Shown piece after piece: positions 25,464 through 36,166 of a stretch of 64,000 nucleotides of DNA. The DNA is from Ligustrum vulgare (lineage: Eukaryota > Streptophyta > Magnoliopsida > Lamiales > Oleaceae). Position numbers and translations under genes: made by a program. Position 1 is the first letter of the stretch. The number at the start of each line of letters is the position of its first letter. Location of the stretch: assembly GCA_963555705.1 (NCBI GenBank), contig OY743172.1, positions 28,395,446-28,459,445 of the forward strand, given 5' to 3'. The notes below the pieces were generated by a model, which did not search any database, was not told the DNA's origin, and saw nothing but the letters and a program-made list of their open reading frames with translations.

Positions 25464-26152
25464 AACTGTTGTGTGCGGGTTCGTGGTGTGGCCGCGCGAT
25501 CTGTGTGACAGTGTGTGTGTGTGTGTGTCGGGTGCGGCAGGGGCACAAAAAGGGGAAAATGGGGTCCTTACCAGTGTTGGGGAGGCGGTCGGCACCGGAA
25601 GGGAGGGTGGCGGCGGTCGAAGGCGTGAGGGAGAGGTCGCGAGAGAGAGAGAGCCAAGAGACGAAAGAGTGAGGCGAGAGTTGAGTGTCGTGAGTGAGGT
25701 ATGAGAGATGAGGGATTAGATTAGGTTTAAAGTTTATATTTTGGGAATTTGCAATTTAGTCCCTCATTTCTCTCCATGTGCCTAATCAAGTTCATAAGTT
25801 CTATTTACTCTCCAATTGCCTCTAACTTTCCCCCAACTTCACATTCATGCAAATTTGGTGACTTAACATTTAATAAAAATAGAAATTGGCAATTTCAACA
25901 ATTAAAATAAAAATAGACATTGAATTCTACGTAAACAATTTATAAACTTTTTAATTGGCACATTGATTGAGACGGCGTCCAAATTCTTCCACTGCAAAAT
26001 AATTTAAACAGTTGACAATAATAATTACAATAAATAATTCATAATGTCATCAATATAAAAATTACGTGAAATCAAGAACGCACGTAAAACGAAGAAATGG
26101 TATTGCATTGGGTATCATCCATTCGTGCTTAAGAGTGGCCCAGGTGCAGGGA

Positions 26153-26885
26153 CAAGAATTTAATCTTGCGAGGGCGAAAATACGTGGGAGGGGTGGAGGG
26201 GGGAGGGCCCCCCTCCCGGGGGTCCGCCCCTGAATTTTTTTTTTTTTTTAACTAAGAGGATTCGAAACGATAATTTTGAATACAAAAATAGGAAAATTAA
26301 CTTTGTAATGATGTTGTTAAGTGATAGGATCTTTTTGCTTAGAAGTCCTCCCTCGACCTACTCTATATAAAGAAGTCATATCAGGAATGTTTATGTGTCT
26401 TGAAGTAAAAAATGACTTCACATTGTTCAACAATTCATCTCATCCATCTTTTTTATAGTATTGAAGGTGAGTTTTCGTTGGCCGAGCAACCGGACTCGAG
26501 GCGCTAGCAATGGCGAAGCCGTGGACTCGCGGCGCTGGCAGTGGCGGAGTTGCATAGAGGAGTCGATTTGAGGAAGAATGGTCCAAGGATTCTGGGATGT
26601 GAGGACCGAGGTGTGTAGTCTAATTAGGTGTTACAATATTAGATGGGCTGGGTATGTTTTTGGATAATTGATTGGGTTATTTTCTTTTATATTGAATTTG
26701 TGCTATTTATTTATTTAAGTAACTATTGGATCTTTTGTCTAGGTCTAAGATTTTTGGACGGTTAAATTTTAAAGTGTAAGTTATTGGGTCTATATTTAAT
26801 AATGGAAAAAAAAAATTCAAAATTTTGTCGGGACAAGTCCAAAATTTTGCAGGGACGAAACAAAAAAAAAATATTACAAATTAAC
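26153..26885. other. Probable insertion inside Copia-E
   Basis: Copia-E similarity stops near 26153 and resumes near 26885. The intervening 0.73 kb has GC-rich ends with GCAGGGAC words, GGGGGAGGGCCCCCC at about 26201 and a T-run. No clear terminal inverted repeat or target duplication was found, so its class is open. Confidence 0.35.
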
Positions 26886-27260
26886 TAGAAATAGCAGATC
26901 AGCGGACAATGTCTCCGTCTCAACCCAGGTGGTAAGCCATCGCCCCTCACGAAGTAGCTCCCCAAACACACATTCAAAGAGGGCTAAGATCTATGTCATC
27001 ACCTTAGCATCTTTGATCTTCCAATGAGCCAATTTAGGAAGCTCAGTAGAAGGTGCGTCGCTTCTATCCATATGATACCACATTTGTTTTCCCATGATAT
27101 AACAAACAGAATTAAAATTCCCATGCAGAATAATTTTTACCAGTGAATTTCACACCAAAGGAGTTTGAATGGGTAGTGGACATTGTAAAACTACCAGTTG
27201 AATAACAATAATAGAATACCAGCCCAATGGCACAAGACATAAAAAAGGGAAAATTACACG
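26886..27260 (-). pseudogene. Copia-E gag fragment
   Basis: On minus, in shifting frames, KFTGKNYSAWEFQF, then MWYHMDRSDAPSTELP, then HWKIKDAKVMT and FGELLREGRWLTTWVE can be read. This is the Copia-type gag (the K-x-G-x-NY-x-x-W start followed by a helical domain). A second copy of the HWKIKDAK part lies at 38353-38436 on plus. Confidence 0.65.
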
Positions 27261-28922
27261 GTACCGTGACTTTGAAAAATACAAATCAAAATCATTCTGC
27301 TGAACTTTGTGTTTTTAATTTTTAGGTGTTAATTCTATTAATTAACTAATTAACACATAATTAAAAATTAAAATGTATCATTCCTAGAATCCCATCAGAC
27401 CCAACACTCCAATTGAAGCAGCAGACAGAGAAGTGGGAGTAGGCTGCGTGCATATGCTATGGCGATCAGCGGCGAAGTGGAATTTCATCTAACATGTTTT
27501 AAATGTACGATTATTAATCGGAGTAAAATTAAAGAAGAAAACAATATTCATTCCATATTTGATTGATCTATAACATTATTCCTTTTACGAAATGAGAGAA
27601 GAGTAAAAGAATATAAACATTTGCAGGTAGATCGGGTTCAACTCAGCTACATTATTGAAAGTAGGATAGTTTGTATATTGAACTTATTTCATCGTCTCAT
27701 TCTATTTATGCTTTGTGTCAATGAAAAGGCTTAGCATAGTGCATGCAATTACACTGTACTCTTTGTGTAAATTAAGATACAACTCTTCGGACTATCAGAA
27801 ATAGTTTAATGCCCTATATATTGCAGCTCCAAGACCAAGAGATTAGAAGCTGATATGAAGAAGTACTCTTTTTAAAATTAAATTGTTTTGTGATTTATAT
27901 ATTAGACCATAGTATTGGATCAAGGGTTTTAAGGTCCAATAATACATGATGAGGTCCAATAATTGATTTGAAGGACAGAACCTCAAATTGAGAATGTACG
28001 TAGTTTACAAGTTGTGTACGAGTAATGAATCATCACATTCTTAATCTTTCATTTCTTAGTAAAATGGTATGGGAAGAATTTTATTTGTCAATCAAGTTTA
28101 TTTGAAAAAATTCTAAATAGATAGAAATAAGTTGCAGATAAGTGGATAGTACTTGTGGATCTCACGAAATGTGTATATAGGAAAGGGGATTCTGGTGTCA
28201 TATTTATTATGCTATAGTTACAACACAATCTGAGGGTTACTAATGCTCGGATAGTAATCAGATAAATGCCTTCAAGGTTTTAAAAGGAAGTGGATAAGCA
28301 ATAGGCATGGCCGGTGCTTCTTTGTGGCAAAAGAGTCCTTTGACTCAGGTCCAAAAGGCCAAAAAAATTTTGAAGCTCAAAAATTCTGTTTGAAGCCCAT
28401 TAATTTTTATTTCAGCCCAATTATTCTTAATAGGTAGTAGTAGGTCCAAACACAAATGATTATCCATACAATACTTTCAATATTTCAATTTTGTCCGTCT
28501 TCTTCTACATGTTTTTAAATTTGTGCTTTCAAAATGCTAAAGACTCAAGTGCATATAGTCATATACAAGGCTCGAAAGTAATTTTTCTTTTTTTTAATGT
28601 CGAAATGTGACCATTTCGACACGTATATGACTATCCTTATATTAAATATGAGACGTAAAATCGTTAATTTAAATATTCTTGGCAAAAAAATAATAATAAT
28701 AATAATAATTGAGGGCTCCGTTCCCGAACCCCAGAGGGGGCCTCCCCCTCCACCCCCATATTAGCTTCAACCCGAAGGCCTAATTTATAAAATTCGACTT
28801 AAGCCCTGAGAATCATAAGATCGTAATTGGCAATAGGTAATGCAAAACAGTGGTAAAAAACAGATCCATATCGTGAAGCATCTACAAATTAGTGAAGGCT
28901 TGGGGTGATGAGATGCTGCAGT
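27261..28922. other. Intergenic or intronic sequence with MITE-like parts
   Basis: No gene recognised. 28300-28790 has composition typical of a MITE (GGCCGGTGC near its left, a GGGGGCCTCCCCCTCC hairpin and an (AAT)n run near 28690), but ends were not defined. The rest is AT-rich and featureless. Confidence 0.35.
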
Positions 28923-29520
28923 CAGGGGCGGACATAAGGTGGAGCCTACTAAGGCACGTTCTCCACTAAAATTTCGCATTTTTCCTTTTAAATTAAAAAT
29001 TAATACCCAAATTTAATCTTGATTAAATGGCTTGAAAATGATAAATATAATAGCATATGTTATTTGAACGAACTTTGATTCAATGTTAAGTTTGCACATT
29101 GTTTGATTTGATTCACCGTTAATTTTGAAGATTTGAATATATGTTTATAATTGGTTATTTGTTTATTTGTATCAGTTATGTAAAAATATTATAACCGTAA
29201 ATCCACATTTTTTTGTCTTGGGCAAAGAAATGAAAATAAAATTAGAGATGAAAAGATTGACGAACTTGGTGAAGAAATAGATGTTGGACTTGAAGATGTT
29301 CCTATTGAAACTAATGTCGGGGATAATGTTGAGGGATGTTCCTATGAAAATGCGTAGAGAACAATTGTAATAAAATTTCAATTGCTTTTTCATTTTGCTG
29401 ATCTCTTCCTAAAAAAAATAAAATTCGGAGGTGGTACCCCCGAACCCCTATAAGGTCCGTCGCAAAAAATCAGGTCCATCTTTGTGCCCCACCACTACAA
29501 ATTGTCTACATCCGCCACTG
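28923..29520. mobile_element. Non-autonomous hAT-like element (CAGGGGCGGA type)
   Basis: Terminal inverted repeats CAGGGGCGGACAT and (complement of the right end) CAGTGGCGGATGTAGAC, flanked by an 8-base duplication with one mismatch, GCTGCAGT (28915-28922) and GTTGCAGT (29521-29528). 598 bases, no transposase. An 8-base duplication fits hAT. Confidence 0.75.
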
Positions 29521-29724
29521 GTTGCAGTCTTATCAGATCCAATGAAGGTACTACATATTTTAGGATTTATGGGTTTCTAAATCACAAGTTGAAGTCTGTA
29601 TTCTTATTCCACGTCTCATTGATGGCATTGTTATTTGGACTGGTCATTACTCCAATTCTCCTAGTGAAAGTAATGGAAGTCATTAGATTTTCAACGTCGT
29701 TAGTATCTGTATGGCGATAATTAT

Positions 29725-30734
29725 TGTAAGAGAACTTGTTAAACAGTTTACTAACTAAAACAAATAATTTGCAGATTATAAGTAAAACAAAATTTACAAT
29801 AAGCAGTAAACAAAATTTTTGGACAGGAAATAAAATAAACGCTGGAACCAGGGCCTGTGTTCAACACAATGTCCTTAAAGCAATATTCGCCCTCTCATCG
29901 AAGTAATTTGAGCGCTTGCTTCCCAGGATACAGCGGCCCGAACTGTAGCTGTGCAGTCGAACGAAAAATGTGCTTGAACAAAATCATCAAGACTGGAAGA
30001 AGGAAGGCAGGAAGCTGGACAGAAAATGTAGAGATTTTTCGAGTTTTTGGTGTTTCTGAATTGAGGAATTGGTTCAATATATACAGGCAAGGAGGAGCCT
30101 TTTCCTCTTAATGCAGCCATAAGTCCTCCATTTGAATTCAGACGTTTTTTGAACGTTTTTGGAGTTACAAAATCATGTCTTTACACTCCATTTGAATTCA
30201 GACGTTTTGTAACGTTTTAGGAGTTGCAAAATAAATTTTCGGGTTATGTTTTGAATGGAAACCGTAAATGAAAATTCCAAAACATGGTTTGCACTTTGTG
30301 GCCAATTTTTAACTCGTTCGGTCCGACATTCGTGTATGCAGGTCGCGCAAGCACACAAGTTCAAGGCTCGAAGGCCAAGTCGGTCCAAGATTTGCACCCC
30401 TTGGGGGCGCGTAGGCCATGGAGGAGTCTCTATGCAACAAATGGTTATACCTTACAAATTGTTAACCATATATAAATTGGTCCACAAACTCATTTCTATC
30501 CTATGTGGGATAACTATTTAAGCATTCCCAATATTTCCACATTTTTTCCATTTTCCAATGTGGGATGGAACTATTATTTATAGCCTCCATTTATTCTCAC
30601 TTTTCCATTTCTAACCAATGTGGGATTGTAATCCCTTTCAAGGCTCCTCTTCAAATCCCAACTTTCAATCAATGTGGGATCAATTTCACATTCACACAAG
30701 TGAAAATCAATTGCCACCAATATATTTTTCAACA
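29725..30734 (-). repeat. 3' LTR of Copia-D
   Basis: 1010 bases; on minus it begins TGTTGAAAAATATATTGG and ends CAAGTTCTCTTACA. The polypurine tract (ATGTGGGGGAT, minus) abuts it at 30735-30745. It holds four or five TGTGGGAT words at 30500-30680 and a duplicated segment CCATTTGAATTCAGACGTTT (at 30128 and 30187). Confidence 0.88.
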
Positions 30735-31299
30735 ATCCCCCACATGAATGGAAATTGATAGAGACACGAATTACTTGGTGATAAAGTTCCACAGTTGAAA
30801 CCTGCATAGGATAGGTAGGGGTTACCTTTGAACCTTCCCTTGTGAAAGTACATTTACTTTACTAGCTGATCAGTAGACGCGATGTCTTTGAACTGTTCTG
30901 CCTTCTGTGTAAACGATGATGTACTTCACACATGATTCTTCCTAACACATTTTAGTTCTCATGGTTATGTTCGTTTGTGGCCATGAACATATGTCTGGTT
31001 CAGTGAGAGTTGTTAAGAATTAGCCTCATAATTCCCTTCGAAGCGGCCCCACTTCTCTCTCACATAGGCGATTTCTTAATCAAGAGTAACCCGCATTACT
31101 CCGCTCGGATTTCCTACGCATAAGAATCATTAAAAGCATATTGCTTATCCTCTCCCCACGGGCATCACTGTTATTACAGGAATGGACAGGAAATAACCCC
31201 CACAGTGATCCTATTAAGTATTTGTAATTAGGTTTTCTCATTGAACCTAGATCTTGGGATATCCAGACAGCTAGGTTGAGTTTCCATTACAATAAATTA

Positions 31300-32112
31300 T
31301 TCTTTCAGAGGCTTAAGTCCCATTCCTCTCGATGACTTTGCAACTAACTCTCTATTTAACCCTTTGGTTAGCGGATCCGCAATGTTATCTTTTGACTTTA
31401 CATAATCAATCGAGATCACTCCAGTTGAGAGTAACTGTCTTATGGTATTATGTCTACGAATATGTGTCTAGACTTACCATTGTAAATGTTGCTTTGTACC
31501 CTTCCAATCGCAGATTGACTATCACAATGTATGCAAATTGCTGGCACAGGTTTTGACCATCTTGGAATATCCTCTAAGAAATTGCGTAGCCATTCAGCCT
31601 CTTCACCACATTTATCTAGAGTTATAAACTCAGATTCCATAGTAGATTTCGCATTAACTATTTGTTTAGAAGATTTCCATGATATAGCTGCACCTCCTAG
31701 TGTGAACACGAATCCACTTGTAGACTTTGAGTCTTTAATATCAGATATCCAATTAGCATCATTATATCCTTCAATAACTGCAGGATATCTAGTATAGTGC
31801 AGTCCATTATCAAGAGTATATCTCAAGTATCTTAGTACTCTTACTATTCCTTTCCCGTGGTCAAACCCTGGATTACTAGTATATCTACTCAGCTTACTAA
31901 CTGCATAAGCTATATCTGGTCTTGTACAACTCATTAGGTACATAAGACTTCCGATTATTCTAGAGTACTCTACTTAAGAAATACCATCGCCTCTATTTTT
32001 CGATATATGTTGACTTGTATCTATTGGCATTCTAGCCACGCCAGTATCATCATTATTGATTTTTTCCAAAATCTTGTCCACATAATGTGACTGACTTAGA
32101 ACAAGTCCATTT
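31300..32112 (-). pseudogene. Copia-D RT end and RNase H
   Basis: Starting at the inner edge of the solo LTR, minus frames give the RT C-terminal part (NGLVLSQSHYVDKILEK), a stop, then a 167-residue open stretch with [35 protein letters not shown] and [12 protein letters not shown], the Copia RNase H core. The frame continues past 31440 with one shift into ISIDYVKSKDNIADPLTKGL, the usual Copia end. The RNase H D-E-D residues appear present in part. Two or three disabling changes are seen here, fewer than in Copia-A or -B. Confidence 0.85.
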
Positions 32113-33829
32113 TGTTGACCTATGGTCAACTTGACCTTATTGTTTTGATCATAACAAACAAGAATATATTGTGTTGCTAACAAGTGTGCTTCAAGTGCTT
32201 CATATAATTCAAAGCATTCAATGTTCAAATCAAAACTATGTGATCAAGCACATGAGATGCAAAGAAGATCAAGAAAGAATCGAAGATATTCGAGATCAAA
32301 TTTCAAGTCGGAAAGTATGAAGACCAAGCAATGAAGCTTAGAAAGAATTGATCATTTACAAATTGCTTTTCAATCTTATGTAAGGTTAATGCATCAATAG
32401 TTAGCAATGCACTTCATAAAGCTCAAGTAACATTTTTAAAACCATCAAAATATCTTTTTCAAAATCAACTTTGATCAGAAAACCTTGAAAAATCAAAATC
32501 TTGAAATCCTGATTTTTCAGGTCGACCGCAAATTTTTCCAGGTCGATCGCACTGTCTATTTTTGAACCCCAACGGCTATTTTCTTGCAACGACTATATTG
32601 AGGTCGACCGCATGGCAGGATAGGTCGACCGCAAAAGACTGTATGTGCGAAATTTGCTCTATAAATAGCTTTCTCTCTTGCATTCATTTTCAACAACTAA
32701 GAGAAGATTTTAGAAAAAGCTTTCTTGTGAAAAATTCATTGTTCTTGATTTATATTTTATCTTTATTAGAAAACTTTGATTGAACCATACTTTGTTTTAT
32801 CAAAATTCATCAAAGTTTTTGAAAGAAAGTTTTTGTGAAGATTCTTGATTTTATATTATTTAAATTTCTTCAACATCTTCACACCATATTGGAATTAAAG
32901 TGTAAGTCTCTCTTTGTTCTAAACTTGTTTTAATCTTTTAAAAGAGAGAAATTCCAATTAAGGAACTTTGATTATTTGTGCTACAATTTTCATTATCATT
33001 TGATCCATCAAAGTTCTATTACCTAAACACTTTGAGCTTAACTTATTGTTAATTATTCAAGTGTCGCATCTCTTGGTACTTAATTTGATTCAATATTTTA
33101 ACAATAGATTATTTGAAAAACTTTGTTTGATTGCATTGAACTTTTCATTATCTTTTGCATCAAATTGATTCAATATTTTAACAATAGATTATTTGAAAAA
33201 CTTTGTTTGATTGCATTGAACTTTTCATTATCTTTTGCATCAAAGTTTTTCTCTAACACTAAAGCTTAATTCATTGCTATCTATTGAAGTGTTAGCCTAA
33301 CTCTCTCGGTACTTAATTTGAGTATATCATTTGTCAAGAGAGTTCTTTCAATTGTAAATTCAATTCATTATATCTTGTGGTTTCGAGAGCCTTATGAAAA
33401 CTCGATTGTTGGTTAAGGGTAGGTGCTCTTTGTTGTAAGTCGCCTAAGGATTTGGTACTCCTTGTTGTAAGTTACCAATATAGTGGATTTGGCCTTGCTC
33501 GTGACGGAGAGCTCGGTAACGGGGGACGTAGATCACGTTGGTTGATAGAACCTCCATAAATCGCGTTTGCATTCTCTTATCTCTTTTACTTACTTACATT
33601 GCACTTACTCTATTCTATCAATTAAATTGTGTAACACTATATCTTAGTGCTATACTTGCTTTATCAATTAAGTTTACACATTTATAGCACACTAAATTGA
33701 TAGTTAAGTTACTTGCAACACTAAGTGCTCATACTTGTACCATTGGTTTTTAAGTTTGAGTTTATTTATCGAAAAAGTTTTATAAACCAATTCACCCCCC
33801 CTCTTGGTTAGTTTACTCTTGGGCTAACA
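32113..33829 (+). mobile_element. Solo LTR nested in Copia-D
   Basis: Starts TGTTGACCTATGGTCAAC and ends TTGGGCTAACA, with a perfect 5-base duplication CATTT (32108-32112, 33830-33834). It interrupts the RT frame of Copia-D; the Copia coding resumes on both sides. It is the inverted relative of 11394-13265. The interior has no gene, an 80-base tandem duplication and GGTCGACCGC words. The short ORFs within it are not genes. Confidence 0.9.
33085..33244 (+). repeat. 80-base tandem duplication in the solo LTR
   Basis: 33085-33164 and 33165-33244 are essentially identical; the related LTR at 11.4-13.3 kb has one copy. A recent local duplication. Confidence 0.9.
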
Positions 33830-33834
33830 CATTT

Positions 33835-34449
33835 GATGTTCTTGAAATTTTAACTCCAAGAATCACATCAGTTAAACCCATATCCCTCATGTTGAATCTT
33901 GAATTCAACATATTTTTAGCAGATTTAATCATCTTATCGTTGCTACCAACGATGAGCATATCGTCAACATAAAGGCATAAAATGACATAACCATTTTTTG
34001 TGTCTTTAATGTAAACGTATTTGTCACATTCATTGATTTTAAATCCACTTTCCATCATGGCTTTGTCAAATTTTTCATACCATTGTTTTGGTGCTTGTTT
34101 CAAGCCATATAATGACTTCGCCAATTTACACACCTTGTTTTCTTATCCTGGTGCAGAATACTCCTCAGGTTGTTCCATGTAAATTTCTTCTTCTAAATCT
34201 CCATTTAGAAAAAGCAGTTTTGACATCCATTTGATGTACTACAAGATTGTACAAAGATGCAATTGCTAATATCATTCGAATGGAAGTTATTCTCGTTACT
34301 GGAGAATAAGTGTCAAAATAGTCAAGGCCTTCTCGTTGCCTATAATCTTTAATTACATGTCTGGCCTTGTACTTATCAATAGTTCCATTTGTAGCCTAGT
34401 GGTTTGCTTCCCGGGGGAATATCAACTAGCTCTCATGTATGGTTTTACA
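33835..34449 (-). pseudogene. Copia-D reverse transcriptase core
   Basis: Minus frames give YKWN near 34395 (start of RT), then KLAKSLYGLKQAPKQWYEKFD and VILCLYVDDMLIVGSND with the catalytic Tyr-Val-Asp-Asp intact, then MRDMGLTDVILGVKI. Upstream of the first methionine (34133) RT can be followed back to the hAT element with stops and a shift (GYRQREGLDYFD-like, then the VFLNGD region decayed). Downstream it is cut by the solo LTR. Family Copia is certain from the YVDDMLI and YGLKQAP motifs. Confidence 0.88.
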
Positions 34450-35338
34450 TAGGTATGTCAACGAGCCGAGCCGAGCCGAGCCTCGAGCTGAACATCAAGG
34501 CTCAAGCTTTTTAGGACCGAGCTTTTTTTGGCCCGAGCAGAGCCAAAGCTCGGCCAAAAAATTGAGGCTCGGCTTGAGCTTTCGGCTCGAGCTTCATCGA
34601 GCCGAGCCGGACCGGCCCGTTTATTCCCCCTTTTTTTTTTTATACGGCGAATAAATATGTATTATATTTGTAATTACTTAAATGAATTATACACAATAAA
34701 TGTAGTTAAAATATCAAACATAAGATTTAATAAAAATGTAAACGAGAGAAATATTATCACAATAATTGAAGAATATAGAGAAATAGAGAATTGAATAGAA
34801 ATTATAGCAAACAAATGAATATTATGACGAAATGAAAAAACTTGTAAGTGAATTGTGAATTAATAAACAAAATACGACCTATTTATAGAAAAAAAAACGT
34901 GGGAAAACAAAAAAAAAAAATTTCAAATTTCAAATTTTCAAAATAAAAAATCTGCATATTTCAAATCAGATCAAAAATCAGATAAAAAATGTAGCAACCC
35001 GTGTTGCAAGCAACCAAGCTGCCTGCAACACGCAGGCAGCAGGCAACTACAGATTTGCAGGCAGCAGGCAACTACAGATTTGCAGGCAGCTACTGTAGCT
35101 GCCTGCAAATTTCCAGGCGGCAGCAGCAGACATGGGCCATTATGGCCCGTGTCTTCGGGCCAATTTGGCCCCTTTTTTGGCTCGCTACACGGGCCGGCCC
35201 CAGCTCAAGCCCAGTGAGCATTTTTGGGCTCGCCCCGAGCTTCTGCTCGATCCTACGAGCCTCGAGCCGAGCTTAACCCGAGCTTTTAACGAGCCCAGCC
35301 CGAGCTACCCGAGCCGACGAGCCGTTTTGACATGCCTA
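34450..35338. mobile_element. Non-autonomous hAT element with CGAGCCGAGCC subterminal repeats
   Basis: 889 bases with terminal inverted repeats TAGGTATGTCAA / TTGACATGCCTA and a perfect 8-base duplication GTTTTACA (34442-34449 and 35339-35346), which defines hAT. Both subterminal regions carry many GAGCCGAGCC-like words. At 35010-35110 a 26-base unit rich in GCAGGCAGC is repeated. No transposase. It splits Copia-D pol: the minus frame ending REIDSIM at 35345 resumes at ELVDIPPGSKPLGYKWN on the other side. Confidence 0.93.
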
Positions 35339-35341
35339 GTT

Positions 35342-36166
35342 TTACATAATGGAATCTATTTCTCTTTTAATGGCCTCTTTCCATTGAGGTCCTTCTGAAG
35401 AGTTTACAGCTTCTTTGAAACTTTGAGGTTCAGTTTCTAGCATATAAGTCAGAAAATCAGGACCGTAAGATTTTTTTGTCCTTTCACGTTTGCTACGTCT
35501 TGGTTCAATCTCAACTTCCTCTTGATCTTGACTATTTTCAATCATAGTCTCATGTGTTCGTTTAGAAGAACTTGGTTCTTCTTTAGACTTGTATGGAAAT
35601 ACGTGTTCAAAGAACGACGCATTTCTTGATTCCATTATCGTGTTTTTGTGTATATCAGAAATTTTAGAATCAAACACAAGAAATCGATAAGCACTACTAT
35701 TATGTGCATATCCAATAAATATGCAATCAACAGTTTTTGGTCCTATTTTCACCTTCTTTGGTGTAGGTACTGCCACTTTGGCAAGATACCCCCACACTCG
35801 TAAGTATTTGTAGGAAGGCTTCCTTCCTTTCAATAACTCGTAAGGGCTCATTTCTTCTTTCTTTCGGGGTACCTTATTTAAAAGATAATTAGCTGATAAC
35901 ACAGCTTCCCCCCCCCCCCCACATGTTCTGAGGTAACCCAGAACTTAATAACATTGCATTCATCATTTCTTTCAATGTTCTATTTTTTCGTTCAGCAACA
36001 CCATTTTGTTGAGGTGAATAAGGTGTTGTTGTTTCGTGTTTAATTCATTGTTATGCACAGAATTCAGCAAATGGTGATTCATATTCACCACCTCTATCAC
36101 TTCTCAACACTTTGATCCTTTTGTTGAGTTGATTTTCAATTTGATTCTTATAGAAAACAAAATTCT
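35342..36166 (-). pseudogene. Copia-D integrase C-terminal half and linker
   Basis: From 36166 the minus frames give RSDRGGEYESPFAEFC and TPYSPQQNGVAERKNRTL, the integrase region around its catalytic glutamate, with a stop near the cysteine. A run of 13 C (35908-35920) then shifts the frame, after which 186 residues are open: SANYLLNKVPRK, SPYELLKGRKPSYKYLRVWG, CIFIGYAHNSSAYRF, a charged linker with RRSKRERTKKSYGPDF, and AIKREIDSIM. This is the usual linker between integrase and RT. Confidence 0.88.
35908..35920. repeat. Homopolymer C run in Copia-D
   Basis: Thirteen consecutive C at the frame break between the two integrase pieces. Homopolymer slippage, biological or in sequencing, is likely. 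Confidence 0.9.

Larger units (their letters stand above)
22926..26107 (+). mobile_element. 3.2 kb solo LTR-like element (TGTAACACCCC type)
   Basis: Begins TGTAACACCCCAAG, ends GGTATTGCA, with a perfect 5-base duplication TTGGG at 22921-22925 and 26108-26112 inside Copia-E. The length and the TGTAACACCCC start resemble LTRs of plant Gypsy chromoviruses of the Tekay/Del kind (inference). No internal coding region exists. It holds a hairpin-forming minisatellite, a long TA run and a GT run. Open frames at 25243-25704 are products of the simple repeats. Confidence 0.8.
22016..27260 (-). mobile_element. Copia-E, deleted Copia remnant split by a solo LTR
   Basis: Minus-strand Copia pieces run from about 27260 (gag) through 26108, continue across the solo LTR at 22925, and end near 22340 with the RNase H tail; 22016-22340 is an LTR-like end with a TATA-like TTTATAATG on minus. 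The join over 22926-26107 is proven by a TTGGG duplication and by a second copy of the same sequence at 38437-38580 (+) that lacks the insertion. Between pre-integrase and RNase H most of integrase and RT has been deleted. No flanking duplication for the whole element was found. Confidence 0.75.

Noticed and set aside
25243..25704. Several overlapping open frames on both strands
   Set aside because: They translate AT and GT microsatellites (repeating Tyr-Ile and Thr-His) and change with frame; not genes.
28310..28790. MITE-like stretch with GC-rich ends
   Set aside because: No terminal inverted repeats or duplication could be defined, so it is only mentioned within the gap entry.
29857..30111. 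84-codon plus frame in a Copia-D LTR
   Set aside because: Lies within LTR, antisense to the element; no conserved features.
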